A stretch of DNA of 64,000 nt. Source: Dioscorea cayenensis subsp. rotundata (taxonomy: Eukaryota; Streptophyta; Magnoliopsida; Dioscoreales; Dioscoreaceae). Below are positions 1-11,158 of the stretch, one piece after another. Position 1 is the stretch's first letter, and each line of letters begins with the position of its first letter. Both the position numbers and the translations under genes were made by a program. The DNA is taken from assembly GCF_009730915.1 (NCBI RefSeq), contig NC_052475.1, forward strand, positions 1,488,001 through 1,552,000, in the 5' to 3' direction. The notes beneath the pieces are model-generated. The model was not told where the DNA came from. It made no database searches and saw only the letters and a list, made by a program, of their open reading frames with translations.

Positions 1-12
1 ACAAAAGTGAAA

Positions 13-91
13 ATAAACCATAACTCAGAACTATCAAAACACTACCCCAAACATCTCAATTAATTGGGATGTTTTGATAGTTCTGAGTTAT

Positions 92-98
<7 letters not shown>
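13..98. repeat. Long perfect inverted repeat (foldback hairpin)
   Basis: Positions 13-41 are the exact reverse complement of 70-98: 29 bp without mismatch, separated by 28 nt. Part of the loop (about 51-72) is itself nearly palindromic. The right arm runs directly into a (TA)n run. This looks like a small foldback MITE. A hairpin RNA precursor is possible, but nothing here shows transcription. Confidence 0.8.

Positions 99-142
<44 letters not shown>
95..142. repeat. (TA)n microsatellite
   Basis: Uninterrupted TA dinucleotide run of about 48 bp, touching the right arm of the 13-98 hairpin. Confidence 0.95.
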
Positions 143-145
<3 letters not shown>

Positions 146-1812
146 TGTATATAATTACTTGCATTAAACATGTATCAATATGACATAAAAATTTATGTAA
201 TTTCAAACTAAAAGATTCCAAAGAATGTGTGACTTCAACATTTAGAGACCTAACAACTCTCAAAATCTTAAAAGAGATCTATTTACTCCCAAAACCCCAG
301 AATGATCTCAAGACTCAGCCATATGACAGTGCCCGTTTCTACTTTTATTTTAGTACCCTTATACTATGTGTTGCCCAGTTCTTGTCCTTTTGTCCTGGTT
401 TTGTAGTTGTTTTATTTTTAAACTTTTTTTAATCTATTTTTTATAATTTTTAAATAAATTTATGATTTATATATTTTATTTTTTAAAAAAAAATCAATTC
501 TGGCATCAATTCCAATTTCATGATTACGGTTCTACTTATACCACGTGGACTTCAGTCAGACTGACAAATGCCAAAACAATACCCTCTTCAAAGATAAGAA
601 TGTGCCATGGCAAAAATGAAGTCAATCCTGACGGAACGCCAGAAAGGGATGCAACAAACAGAAGTAATGGTTTTTTTTTTTTAATTTGCATAACGAACAA
701 GCAACGTCCTTCAAAATTACAGGTCATAATTCATTATATCAATTTATGCAAATACATCATTAAATTGAAGGGTGGAAAACATGGAAAACCTCTCAAAAAG
801 AAGCGGCTGAATTGAAGATATTGATGAGTATAAAGAGTAACAAGCAAGCATTTTTTTTTTCTCTTAATGCTTTATTCCCAACCATTTTGACCAAACCATA
901 GTGCTTTCAGAAGAAAATAAATATGCACTTTAACCACAACCCAAGCAACCACCATAACATTATGCCAAGTTAGGTCACCTAACTTGACCTTACTTGGCAA
1001 CCCATAAATATATAATCCATGAAACAACTAGAAAACAGACAAAAAGAAGCTATCATAAAGCAGTGGAAGAAGAAACCCAACCAAATGACCAACAACCTCA
1101 ATAAGGTCACCAAACATTCAAGTCTTAGCACAAAAATAAACAAATCTGAGCGCCATGATTCACACTGATAAGCAGAGTGGTTAATAAATTAACACTGGTG
1201 CTAAACATAATAAATATGAGATGATACAACATATAAAATTCTGAAAATAGTGCTACCGAAAACATACAAACTCCAAAAACCAAATCTTGCTGCTTCTTTT
1301 TTTTTCCGCTTTCTGTTCTTCTGTTTTGCATGTATCATCTTTGTACAATTTGGGGTGCATACACAAACACCAAATGATATCAACAATGAACTACAAACCT
1401 CTTTGCACTCCCCCTAAATATAATGGAGTTTTTTTTTGTTGTTCCCTGCCCCTTTGCACCAACTCCCACCTCTTGCATGCTTATATAGAGTTGTACAGAG
1501 GAATATCTGCAGGGTGGCTGCCAGTGTTATCATAAATAGATCTTACATGCAGTGTGCACAAGCACCCCTTTTTTTTTTCTTACAAAGGCAAACTCCTTGA
1601 GCTTGCAAAATTGAAGGCCAATAAAACCATAGCCAGACAACAAATACGATGATCACGAGAACTCCACCAACAATCATTCTGCAAAAGCAATTCTGTTGCT
1701 TTCCAGTCGCATGGCTTGAAAAGCCAAAGCAGACCATGAAAGGCAGAAGCAAAGAGCTCAGGGGGTTCATCTCATCAACCGAAATGAATAAAATATGGAA
1801 GTGAAGACAAGA
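143..1812. other. 3' flank of the bromodomain gene, no clear gene
   Basis: AT-rich DNA downstream of the minus-strand GTE gene. Its 3' UTR must begin at 1812 and probably covers several hundred bases. A 75-codon minus-strand reading frame (1543-1770) with a hydrophobic segment lies here and is treated under findings. Nothing else is recognisable. Confidence 0.5.
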
Positions 1813-4800
1813 TTAATCAATCTCTCCTTCCTCTACATCATGCATGGGAAGTTGGTTTGGTTCACCCTCTTCTTCCTCTTCATCATCCACTTTCATGTAT
1901 AAACCAAGTTGTTCTAAAGGATTACTTCCCCCAAGTTTGAAACCCCCAATGCCGTCTGGAGAGTGGCATGGAGTGGTTTCATCCACAGAACTTGGAGCAG
2001 GTTCTCCTGGCACAGACCTTAACATCTCAAGGTCTTTAAGAATCAAACTGTTTTCATTGATGTCAACAGTTTTTTCCATCTGCATTTGACTCCCCAAAAT
2101 AGATGTCATCAGAGACTAAAAAAATAAATTAATAATAAAATAAAACCACTGAATATAGTCCCTGAGGATAAAAATTTAAAAACCAAAATGATTACCTTCA
2201 GCAAGCGCTGCCGAGCAGCTTCCCTTTCAAGTTCTCTTTTGCGCTTGGCTTCAGCAGCAGCTTCTGCTTCAGCTTGCAGGCGAGCATCCTCTGCAGCTTT
2301 GGCTTCTGCTTGCAACCGGGCCTTTTCTGTACTTGTCATTAACAAGCCAATTTTGTTAAAACTACAAATAGAACACCAATTTTACAGTCCACACATGAAT
2401 GTTTAAAACAAAAAATAATCCAGGACAGACAAACAAAAGATCATAGACAATAGGCTTCAATACCTTCTCTTTGCTGCCGCTCAAGTTCCTCCCTCTCACG
2501 CCGCAACTTTTCCGGATCACCCTTTTCACCCTGGCCATAAAAAAAGTTTGAGCCAGGTCAATTCCATGGTAGGAGCACATGAAGAAACACTAGCTATGAA
2601 AAATTTTATATTTCACAATTCATCCACTTCCACAACAGACCTGATCAAGTGTCTTCTCACGGGCTTTGAGGATAGTATCAGCAAAGCGACTCCTCAATAA
2701 AGCTGCACGATATAGCTTTTCTGGGGAGACCTGCCTCTCAGATGGAGCATTCTCCCCTAAAATTTTCATATGGAAAAGATAAGGCGATCCGTGAGAAGTA
2801 AATGCTCAAGACCCGCAGGGTCTGATGGTTTTGCTGCTTGAAATTCATGCTTACCCTCGTTAAGTCCATTAACCTCAACTGATTCATGTGGTTGATTCTC
2901 CTCTTCAAATTGATCCAGACCACCAACAGATCCTGTGTTGCATATTATATAAGTGCATTTCTATGCAATAATATTTTAGCAAAATCTGATTTAATTTATA
3001 CATGAAGCAATTCTTAAAAAAGGTTCAAGGTTTGCAGGAAAATTGTATCACAACTCACTATTAATATCAAGTGGGTTCACAACATCACTCATCTCTTGGT
3101 CAGCATTTGAGGTTGGTCCAACATTTGCCTGTGCAATGAGAAGATGAGAAAAATAAAGATAAAAAGCACAAAAAACAGAGAATTGCATGAGAATGTACAC
3201 ATTGCCAAGAGAGCTTTACTAAACCAAAGGAGAAAAAGGTAGCTCAAGTCAAAATACTGCATAGGTAATTCATCTGCAAATCATCCATATCTGAACATAA
3301 AATGTACCTTAGCCGTTTTTGGAGGGCTAGTAACTTGAACATCGGATTCACTGCCTGAAGAACTACCCGAGTCTGAATCTGTAAAAACATAAAATAGAAA
3401 ATAAATTCAGAATATATATTTGCAGAGACCCTAATCCCAGAAATTATGAAAGATACAAATAAATACAAAAACATTTTAATTTATCTTTTAGACATTACGC
3501 TCATGAGGAAAACGAATAACATCAGTTTCACAGAATGACACTCCACCTTCAACAAAACAAAATGGAACAAAATGAAATTATTTTAAAAAAAAAGGGGATT
3601 CACTTCTCAGTTTTACCTTAAAACCACCTTCACAAATAATTTCAAATCATAGACACAGTCTAAAATTAAAAAAATAGAACAACATCAAAATAATCTAGGT
3701 AGTAATTAAGCGTTCAACATAATTCAAGTGGTAAACCATAAGCATCTGTTGCCGTAGAAAACCATAGTCCAACGTTGTTAAGGGCGCAAGGTGCCCAAGG
3801 CGCTAGAACCCTTATATCACCCGAGGCACAAGGCGCAAAAAAAACCCGTGCCTGATCAAAATAAGGCGCACAATCCTAAAGAAAATATATATATATATAT
3901 ATAATAGACAAATACAAAATTTAAAGCCTTAAACTCTAATATTAACAAACTTGTCTAAAGTCAAAATTCTATTCCTAAAATCATAAGCAACTAATAATCA
4001 TCATCATTAATATCAAACTCTAAATTCAAGTTTTCATCTTCTTTTCCTTGTTCAAAATCATAGCCATCTACATCATGCTCTACTTCATTGTCATCTTCCT
4101 CTTCAACAGCTGAAAAATTTCTTCCAGCTTTTGATTGCAATCTAATTCGTCTTGATGGTTCTCCAAAACCAATAGCACTTGCCACTACACCCCAAGTTCA
4201 TCATCTTCAAACAGCAAATCATCTTCTGCTTCATCTAAATTTGCACCCGTAGTGGTTGTTGCTCTCCCTCTTCAAACATAAAAGACTACCAAACTTCTAT
4301 ATTTAATATATTTATTGCTTAGTTATTAGATTTTATTCTTTTAATAGACTTAGAGACTTTTCAAATACTAATGCCTAGTAAAACTGTGGCTCTTTTAAAC
4401 AATAGAAGATTAACAGTTTTTTCAATCAAGCGCACTTGCGCTTTTTTTCGCCTTGGGCTTCAAGAAAAGCCAAAAAAAAAAATAATAATAATAAATAAAT
4501 AAAAAAAACTGACTAAAAGTGCCTTGCCTTAGACCCTTAGAGGCGCTAAGGAGATTTAGCGCTGCGCCTAGGCACCCAGGTGCGTGCCTTAACAACAATG
4601 CCATAGTCAACAAAGAAAAGCCGCTTTCTGCTCAGACTTGTGCACTAGTTTTTCTATCAGGATTCACACACCTATAATGTTCTATAGCAGTGGGTTCAAG
4701 ACTGAATCCTTAAGGAACACCAGCTAAAACATTTAAGTGTTAGATACTAGGTTGAACCTTCCACTATATTAGTCAGTCGGTCTAGAATCTTTTTAAGCAT

Positions 4801-7800
4801 TATACTTCATATATTTAAGTAAAAACACATATCATATTCTAACAGGTCAAAGATTATAGAAGCAGGGCACAGATTTGACATGGATAAATATATGAAGCAC
4901 AGATCACAAAGCTTATATTGAATAGCATTACACAATACTTACATAAACTTTCACATGAGAAACATATGGAAGCAGTGTAATTCCTAAACAGCATAGCAGA
5001 TCACTTTCCATTCAAGCATTGACCTTAATTACTCAAGGAACATTTCAATTTAAAAAATGCTGCAATGCAGTAAATATTAGCCTACAAGTTGCAGTCTTCC
5101 CTGCAAGAACTTGTTCACAGATACATGCACAAAGCCTTTCTTTTTTTTCTGCACTCCCAAATGACTACAAATATTTTTTAATGTGACTGCAATAGAAAAT
5201 TTAACAAGCTCTCTACACCACTGGTACACTTTAAAATTCATATCTAATACTTTGTTATCAAATCGCTTTATTCCTATTGCCAATAACAATTATATCTGAG
5301 CATTGATGGAAAGCTGTTGTATCTCTTATTATAAAAATCAATTTCAGGCATAGCCCAACTTAGTATGTTCATTTTAGAAAAAGGTTCTTCACAATACTAG
5401 TTTCATATAGACCGGCCAATTTCATCTCATTGAGTAAAAAATAAAGAAAATGACTTCATTGCACAAAGCACGAATTAAAGAGACTCCTGGCCTTTTTCTC
5501 ATAACTTCTATTATAATGAGCATGTCAGCATTTAACAGTAAAAAGAACGCAACTAAACACACACAGACCAATGAACAGGCTCCGGTTAAGTTGATCCACG
5601 GAGACCTTAATTTTCATGAGATGAAAGAAAAATTTTACAGGTTATACCACTTAGACCATAAGAACCCATGAACCAAGACTACCAATAAATTTAAAACCTC
5701 GCCAAGTGAGTACCTTAAGTAACTTGCTTCAAGTCATACTCTGCTTAACAGAACATTAAGACATGTATAACAGCTGGTATGCCACTAGATTTAGTAAGGA
5801 ACAAGAGGGTTTTTAAACCAAATACCATCCAGTATACGCATTATACTAACCTCTCAACACCTAGCAACTTAAAAAGAAAATCACAAGTCCACTCAAATAT
5901 TACTAACTGCTCAAGAAAAAAATTGTTTACAATGAACCATATGACAAACATCTCATTAAAAGCTAAATTTAGCAAGAATCAGGTGGATTCCAAATAAAAC
6001 ATAGAAGCATATCTAAAACCCTAACAGCAGAGCATAAACCACTCAAAAGATCTTGATGGTGAAAATAACTAATTGTGCGCTGAGAGGAAGAGGCCCAACA
6101 TCACACTACACATCGCAGAATTTGGATGTGCTTTCACAGATTCAAACAAGTGAATAAATCTCACTCAAAATGCAGGACAAACACATCCAGAGAGTACAGT
6201 GGAAAATAGTACCCAAGAAAAAATGAACTAATTGGGCAATATTATGTGGTGCAAAGGAGATAAAAAAAGAGAGTAGAATGCAGCAAACTAAGAACGAACC
6301 ACTGGATGAGTCCGAATCAGTGCTTGAACTGCTTGAACTGCTACATTTGCTAGTTCTGACTACTGTTTCTTTCTCTATCTCAACAGAAGGATAGCTGGAA
6401 ATGGGTGGATCATTGCCACCAATATCCACATCTTCATCATTGGGTTCATTACCTGAGCAAATAGGGGAACGAATGAGAAATTTGTGTTCCAGAAGTATAG
6501 TTGGTAAGAATAAGTCTCTTCAGACAGGGTATGGTGAAACCTTTGCATGGGTGCATAGATGAGTTGCTGAGGCCAGATTCATTTAAAATCTGCACGCAAA
6601 GGGTTACATGTTACTATGCCCTCCAATGGGAAAAAAATGTAGATAAAATAGCTTAAAAAGAAGAAAAAAAAATACCTCCATATCACAAGGCTCAGTTTTT
6701 GCCAGTTGCTCTGCCTGTTTCTCCCGCGAATAGTCATCTAAAATCTTCCTCAATTCAAACAATGTATCATCATTAAGAGAATCAATATCAATCTCTATTT
6801 CATCCTCGCTTGTTGCATTTGCATTGTCACCATGCCTTCTCAGAAAGTCAATGATGTGGTCTGGCATGTCCTGCAATGACTCTAAGCGCCTGCCCAAATT
6901 ATGTTTCTCCTCATCTGTCATTTTTGGCTTCGCAATCGCTGGCATGACGATATCCTCAGATTGAGTTTGAGGTGGGGTTTTGCTCTTCTTTAGTTGTGCA
7001 GGCAGCTTAGGCTCTTCAACAGCTTCTCTTTTGAGGCTTGCATCGGCTGCAACCAATTTCTTCTCAATAGGCTTCCATCTTGTTTCAAAAAATTTGCTCA
7101 AGGTATCTGCCATTATGTGCACATCATTGCCTGCTGGATTATACGTCATTGCATTGGCGAAAGTAAGCCTAACATCTGCTGCAAACCCCGAAGGGCTAGA
7201 ATATGCGCCCGAAACTAATTTACTCTTGACACTGCCAAGATCCATTGGGTGTTTAATAACAGTGTAGTAATCTGGAATCTTTAACTTCACTATGTCAACC
7301 GGAGTATTAAACACCCAACTGTATTGGTGTGACATTAGCCGCTTAAGAAGTGCCTCACACTGTTTCATCAACATTGCAGAAGAGCTGCTAATTGGAGCAG
7401 CAGCTATAGCAGCAGAAGGATGAGGCCGTTTTGCCGATTCAAACCTTCCGGTGACCCCACGCTTTAAGTTGGAGCCATTACTGCCACCAACATCCCGCTT
7501 CTTAACATGTGCATCACTATTTAAGGAATGCACATTAGAGTTTGTGTTTGTGACACTCCTGGCCAAAATATCCTTTTGCAATGCTTGGACTCGTTCCAGC
7601 TCAGCTCGAAATTTCACCTCAAGTTCCTTCCTCTCTGAAACGGATAGCTTGGAAAGAGAAATAATTTGCAATGGAATATTAAAACCATCCCATTTATCCA
7701 CATTTACGCTAATGCATTTCCGCCTAGGTGCACAGGAGTCCTCAGAGTCAACACGACCTGAGCTACCAAACCCTTCAGACTCAACCATAGTGTCAACTGC

Positions 7801-7941
7801 ATGCCGATAATCAGGGACAAACCCAGCTGAGTGACCCTTAGAGAACTTCTGCGACTTTCCCATCATTACAATTGAAAGATCCCGCGATTTCCTCTTCAAG
7901 TCCTTTTTATTTGTGTACTCGACAAGAACTGTCTTTGCCAT
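1813..7941 (-). CDS. GTE8/9/10/11-type BET bromodomain transcription factor
   Basis: Coding exons, read on minus: 7941-6676, 6589-6541, 6452-6300, 3378-3308, 3128-3059, 2932-2855, 2756-2641, 2530-2464, 2326-2196, 2115-1813. They join in frame to 767 aa. A bromodomain lies at about residues 188-293, with the acetyl-lysine-binding Asn in YNPAGNDVH (N268). An NET domain follows at about 338-407 ([20 protein letters not shown]). Next come Ser/Asp-rich stretches, the conserved block [20 protein letters not shown], an Ala/Glu/Arg coiled coil ([20 protein letters not shown]) and an acidic tail ending EEGEID. These place it in the plant GTE8-GTE12 branch of BET proteins, nuclear factors that read acetylated histones. 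The ATG at 7941 follows a 5' UTR intron; MAKTVLVEY is a good family start. Intron 3 (3379-6299) is unusually long and carries a hAT insertion. The family call is firm; the exact GTE number is not. Confidence 0.93.
3770..4600. mobile_element. Non-autonomous hAT element inside the GTE intron
   Basis: The element is 831 bp, flanked by a perfect 8-bp duplication CCATAGTC (3762-3769 and 4601-4608). Its ends are inverted: CAACGTTGTTAAGG at the left and CATTGTTGTTAAGG as the reverse complement of the right, with 2 mismatches in 14. Subterminal regions are rich in GGCGC-type motifs, as in many plant hATs. Eight-base duplications and short inverted termini are diagnostic of hAT. The interior keeps a decayed transposase C terminus, so it is a deletion derivative. 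Confidence 0.9.
3991..4270 (-). pseudogene. hAT transposase C-terminal remnant
   Basis: Minus-strand reading gives DEL, then after a one-base shift [17 protein letters not shown], followed by an acidic Asp/Glu-rich tail ending DINDDDY. The pattern ELTW..VA.A.G..EP followed by an acidic tail is the usual end of plant hAT transposases. The frame break near 4188-4200 and the absence of the dimerisation domain upstream show it is dead. It lies wholly inside the 3770-4600 element. Confidence 0.7.
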
Positions 7942-8611
7942 AGGATCAACCTGACAAACCTAAACAGTCAAAGCATGCCATAATCACTTCATCCCATTAA
8001 ATAGTTGCTAATCATTTCCTCAGAATAAGCTTCAAAATTTGTACAGCAAGTACAGATCCTCAATCAGGGCATCTGCCTTGTGAATTCAAAGTTCATATAA
8101 ATACCAGTTCTTAAAAGGGCTTTTTCCAGTTACAACCCTCTTCTAATTTCTCCAACGATTAGAAACCGAGTTAGATACCAAGATGTCGAACCAAAACGGC
8201 CGAATCAAGCTCCAAACAAATAAAAAAAATGTATTTTTTTTAAAGTTAATCGAAACCAAGAACCAAGATCCCAATAATCGAAGTCACCCAAGAGTGCACC
8301 CTTAGAGCAACCACAAAACACTAACCTCCGCCCGATTCCCCCTTCAGCGATAAAAACCCCACAAACCAGGCCCAGATAAACTCCTCCTAAACCCCAATCA
8401 AGCGCAATCCTCCAACCAAACACCAAACCCAAACCCTAATCCACCTCAAATCCCGCCGCCTCAGCAACAAACAACAACTGCAACCAACCAAAATGTAAGA
8501 AAAACCAAACCCTATCACAAAAACCATATCCTCAAACCCCTACCCTCACCCCCCGCCAAAAATCAAAGAAATCACAACAAAAAACAATCCAAAAACCAAA
8601 ACAAACATTAC

Positions 8612-8770
8612 CGATAATGCCTCCAAGAATCGAGCCCCCGATCCCTAGATCCCAAGCCGCACCTCCACGCTCCTAAAACCCCTAGAAATCGAAACCCTAA
8701 TTCCCCCAAGCTCCTCCTCTTTCTCCTCCGCGCCCTCGAGACGCGAGCGAGTCGAACCCAGAACAGCGAC
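8612..8770 (-). other. Probable 5' UTR exon of the GTE gene
   Basis: The minus strand has a plausible donor (ATCG|GTAATG) at 8612/8611 and an acceptor just above the ATG (TTGTCAG or TTTAG near 7951-7965). The exon's upper end is inferred from a TATA box at 8801-8810. The 5' UTR intron would be about 650 bp. The transcript start is not known. Confidence 0.5.
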
Positions 8771-8800
8771 AACGATCGAACCGTTGCTTCTAACCCGGCC

Positions 8801-8810
8801 CTATTTATAG
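8801..8810 (-). promoter_or_regulatory. TATA box of the GTE gene
   Basis: Minus strand reads CTATAAATAG, flanked on both sides by GGGCC-type motifs (TGGGCC and GGGCCGGG), which resemble site II elements of constitutively expressed plant genes. It lies about 30 bp above the inferred leader exon. Confidence 0.6.
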
Positions 8811-9052
8811 GCCCAACACGCTCCCTTGAGTCGGTGCTAAGCTCATCCTGACCGTCAGATATCGATGAGATCCAACGGCCGTGATTTCACCCAGCGTCGG
8901 CCTCGCTGGCTCGCTTTTCAAGCTCTAGCCATGAGCCTTATATAAACTACACGTTTCTTTGACTTCCCATGTGATCCGGCGCCGTGATCAGCTGGTTGGT
9001 GGGATGTACGGGTTTTCGTCCGCCTTGATCTGTTGCGCTCTCTGTGGTGATG

Positions 9053-9060
9053 CCACGTGG
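9053..9060. promoter_or_regulatory. G-box palindrome
   Basis: CCACGTGG, a perfect CACGTG core bound by bZIP and bHLH factors, about 280 bp upstream of the inferred GTE start. Function is inferred only from the motif and its location. Confidence 0.4.
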
Positions 9061-9761
9061 TGGTTTGTATCGCAGCGGTGTGGTCACCACCGGCAGTGGT
9101 CTTCTAATTGGTTTTGGTCACTTGTTGTGTGTCAACAGTGCAGTGTAGTGCAGTGCCTCTCACTGGTTTTTTATTTTTGGTTTTTAATAAAATTTTATTT
9201 AGATAAATTAAATTTATGGAATTTTTTTATTTATATTTGTTTATTAATTGGCGGCATTTTATTTACATGACTATGGAATGGGAAATAAACTGTGGTTTCA
9301 TTATATGTTCATGAATTCTTTTGGTTTATAAAACATTCTATCATGTTCACTTTATTTTTATTAAAAAAAATGTAATTCAAATTTATCAAATTAGGAATAA
9401 AACTCAATGTTTACATTAGTGTTAATTTAAAACAATAAATAAACCATAAATATTATTATAAAAAACACCAAAGTCAACCAAAGAACAAAGTTACACTAGA
9501 TGTGAATATAATAAAACACAAAACAAGGAAAAAAAACAGAGGATAAGCACACTAATAAGTGTTAAATTCATTTGAAAGCCACAATAATATTAATTGGGAG
9601 ATATATATTTATATATATTTATTTATTTATGGGTTATGAGAGGGTTAGGACATATGATGCACCGAAAGTGGCATGACATTGTCCTGTGCATGGACTTTCA
9701 CATGGTTTGACATGTTACCAATATGGGTCCGTTTGGTTAGAGGGAATGGGAATATGGAGAT

Positions 9762-9794
9762 GGGGAAGGGGAAGGGGATGGGGAAGGGGATGGG
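9762..9794 (+). other. G-quadruplex-forming tract
   Basis: Five GGGG runs and a final GGG, each separated by two bases (AA or AT). This meets the strict G4 pattern and is unique in an otherwise AT-rich window. It lies inside the MITE-like element. Confidence 0.75.
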
Positions 9795-10415
9795 AATATA
9801 AATAGGAAAAGAGGATTGGGGATGGGAACAAAAGTAATGTTTGGTTGGAGGGGATGGGGATAGGAATAGGATAGAGAATAAGAGAAAATTTTAGTAAAAT
9901 TACTTTTTTACCCTTTAATATTTTAATTAAATTATATATCTTGTAAAAAAAACAATTATTATTAAATAGCTTCAATTTCTATAAAAAAAATTAAAATGAG
10001 TTATTTATTTTCTAAATAAATTTTAAAATTTATACATTTTAATTGATGAATATAATTTGATTTTTTTTATTTAAAATAAATAAATATCCAAATTTAATTA
10101 TTTTTAAATCACTAAATATAAATAATTCTAATATTTTAAAAATAAATACAATGTATAACATGTCATTTCTTAATTTTCGTCTAATACAATGTAAATATAA
10201 AAATACAATGTATAAATACAATGTAAATCATTAAAATTTAAACAAATATAATATTATGAGGGGTAAAAGAGTCATTACCTCATCAAGGCATGCTCAATCC
10301 CCCCCAAAATGAGGGGGATGAGCATGAAGGGTTTGAGGGGCATGCACTCCCCCCTCATTCCCTTCCCATGCCCTTTGGTGCATGCCCAAACATGGGCATG
10401 CACATGCCACAAGGG

Positions 10416-10440
10416 TTGATCCCCAATCCTTGGGGATCAA
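10416..10440. repeat. Short perfect hairpin
   Basis: TTGATCCCCAA and TTGGGGATCAA form an 11-bp perfect stem around a 3-nt loop, in the right subterminal region of the 9725-10461 element. A second hairpin (CATGCCCA/TGGGCATG) sits at 10381-10400. Confidence 0.8.
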
Positions 10441-10776
10441 TCCTTGCATCCAAACATACCCATATTCTTTTTTACCATTATATTCATTTTTTTTTTTTGG
10501 ATGTTGAATTTCATTGCCAACCATGGACTTTGGCAATTTCAAGCTATAGAAAATTTTAATTTACATAAAATTCATCGTACAAAACTATGTACAATATGTA
10601 GATAAACGGATATATATATAGAACTATATTTAAAAAATAAATAAATCATAATTTTATTTTTTAAAAATGATAATATAAACATGTCACGGGAAGAACTAGA
10701 AATTAGACACAAAATGAAGCAAATATTAAATTGGGAAGTAATCAAAAGTAGTAAATAAACACTATCATATCAATAA

Positions 10777-10890
10777 ACATTTGGTAATACAATTAACTCA
10801 TATGCGAAATGTCGGTGGTTCAACTCCTTTCAAAAGTATAGATGAGAATTTACGTGATATATGAGTGAGAAGTGGCTTGTCATTAGTGTC
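10777..10890 (+). mobile_element. Possible tRNA-derived SINE relic
   Basis: GGTTCAACTCC at 10817-10827 is a near-perfect RNA polymerase III box B. The following text resembles the tRNA-unrelated part of plant SINEs. The matching box A upstream is weak, so the call is tentative. Confidence 0.35.
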
Positions 10891-11096
10891 TTTAAAAGAA
10901 GAAAAAAAAAATGTGATTAAACATCCTTACAAAAATACAATGAAAGAAAATAATAAGTACAATAATAAGATGGATTTTATCATTAATGATATCTAGTGAC
11001 ATAACTAAGACTAGCTGGTAGAGGGGCTGAAGGCAGAGTGTAAAAAAAGAATTATCTTACAAAACAATTATCTCCTATAAAATAACGTGAAAATAT

Positions 11097-11103
<7 letters not shown>

Positions 11104-11154
<51 letters not shown>
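11104..11154. repeat. (TA)n microsatellite
   Basis: Uninterrupted TA run of about 51 bp in the gene desert. Confidence 0.95.

Positions 11155-11158
<4 letters not shown>

Larger units (their letters stand above)
9725..10461. mobile_element. MITE-like element with GGGTnnGTTTGG ends
   Basis: The left end reads GGGTCCGTTTGGTTAG and the right end, reverse complemented, reads GGGTATGTTTGGATGC. This is a typical terminal pattern for plant PIF/Harbinger- or hAT-derived MITEs. The flanks are ATAT on both sides, but because ATAT is its own reverse complement the duplication length is ambiguous. The left third is very G-rich on plus; the right third has several palindromes. No transposase is visible. 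Confidence 0.6.

Noticed and set aside
462..815. 117-codon plus-strand frame
   Set aside because: Low-complexity ends, no domain, no splice or promoter context; sits in the probable 3' flank of the GTE gene.
6980..7810. Long plus-strand frames opposite GTE exon 2
   Set aside because: Shadow frames antisense to a well-supported bromodomain exon.
8959..9270. 103-codon plus-strand frame upstream of the GTE gene
   Set aside because: Falls in the promoter region with G-box; composition is Cys/Trp-rich without any family resemblance.
10290..10559. Overlapping frames on both strands of about 85 codons
   Set aside because: Both run through palindromic MITE DNA; the peptides are translations of the repeats.
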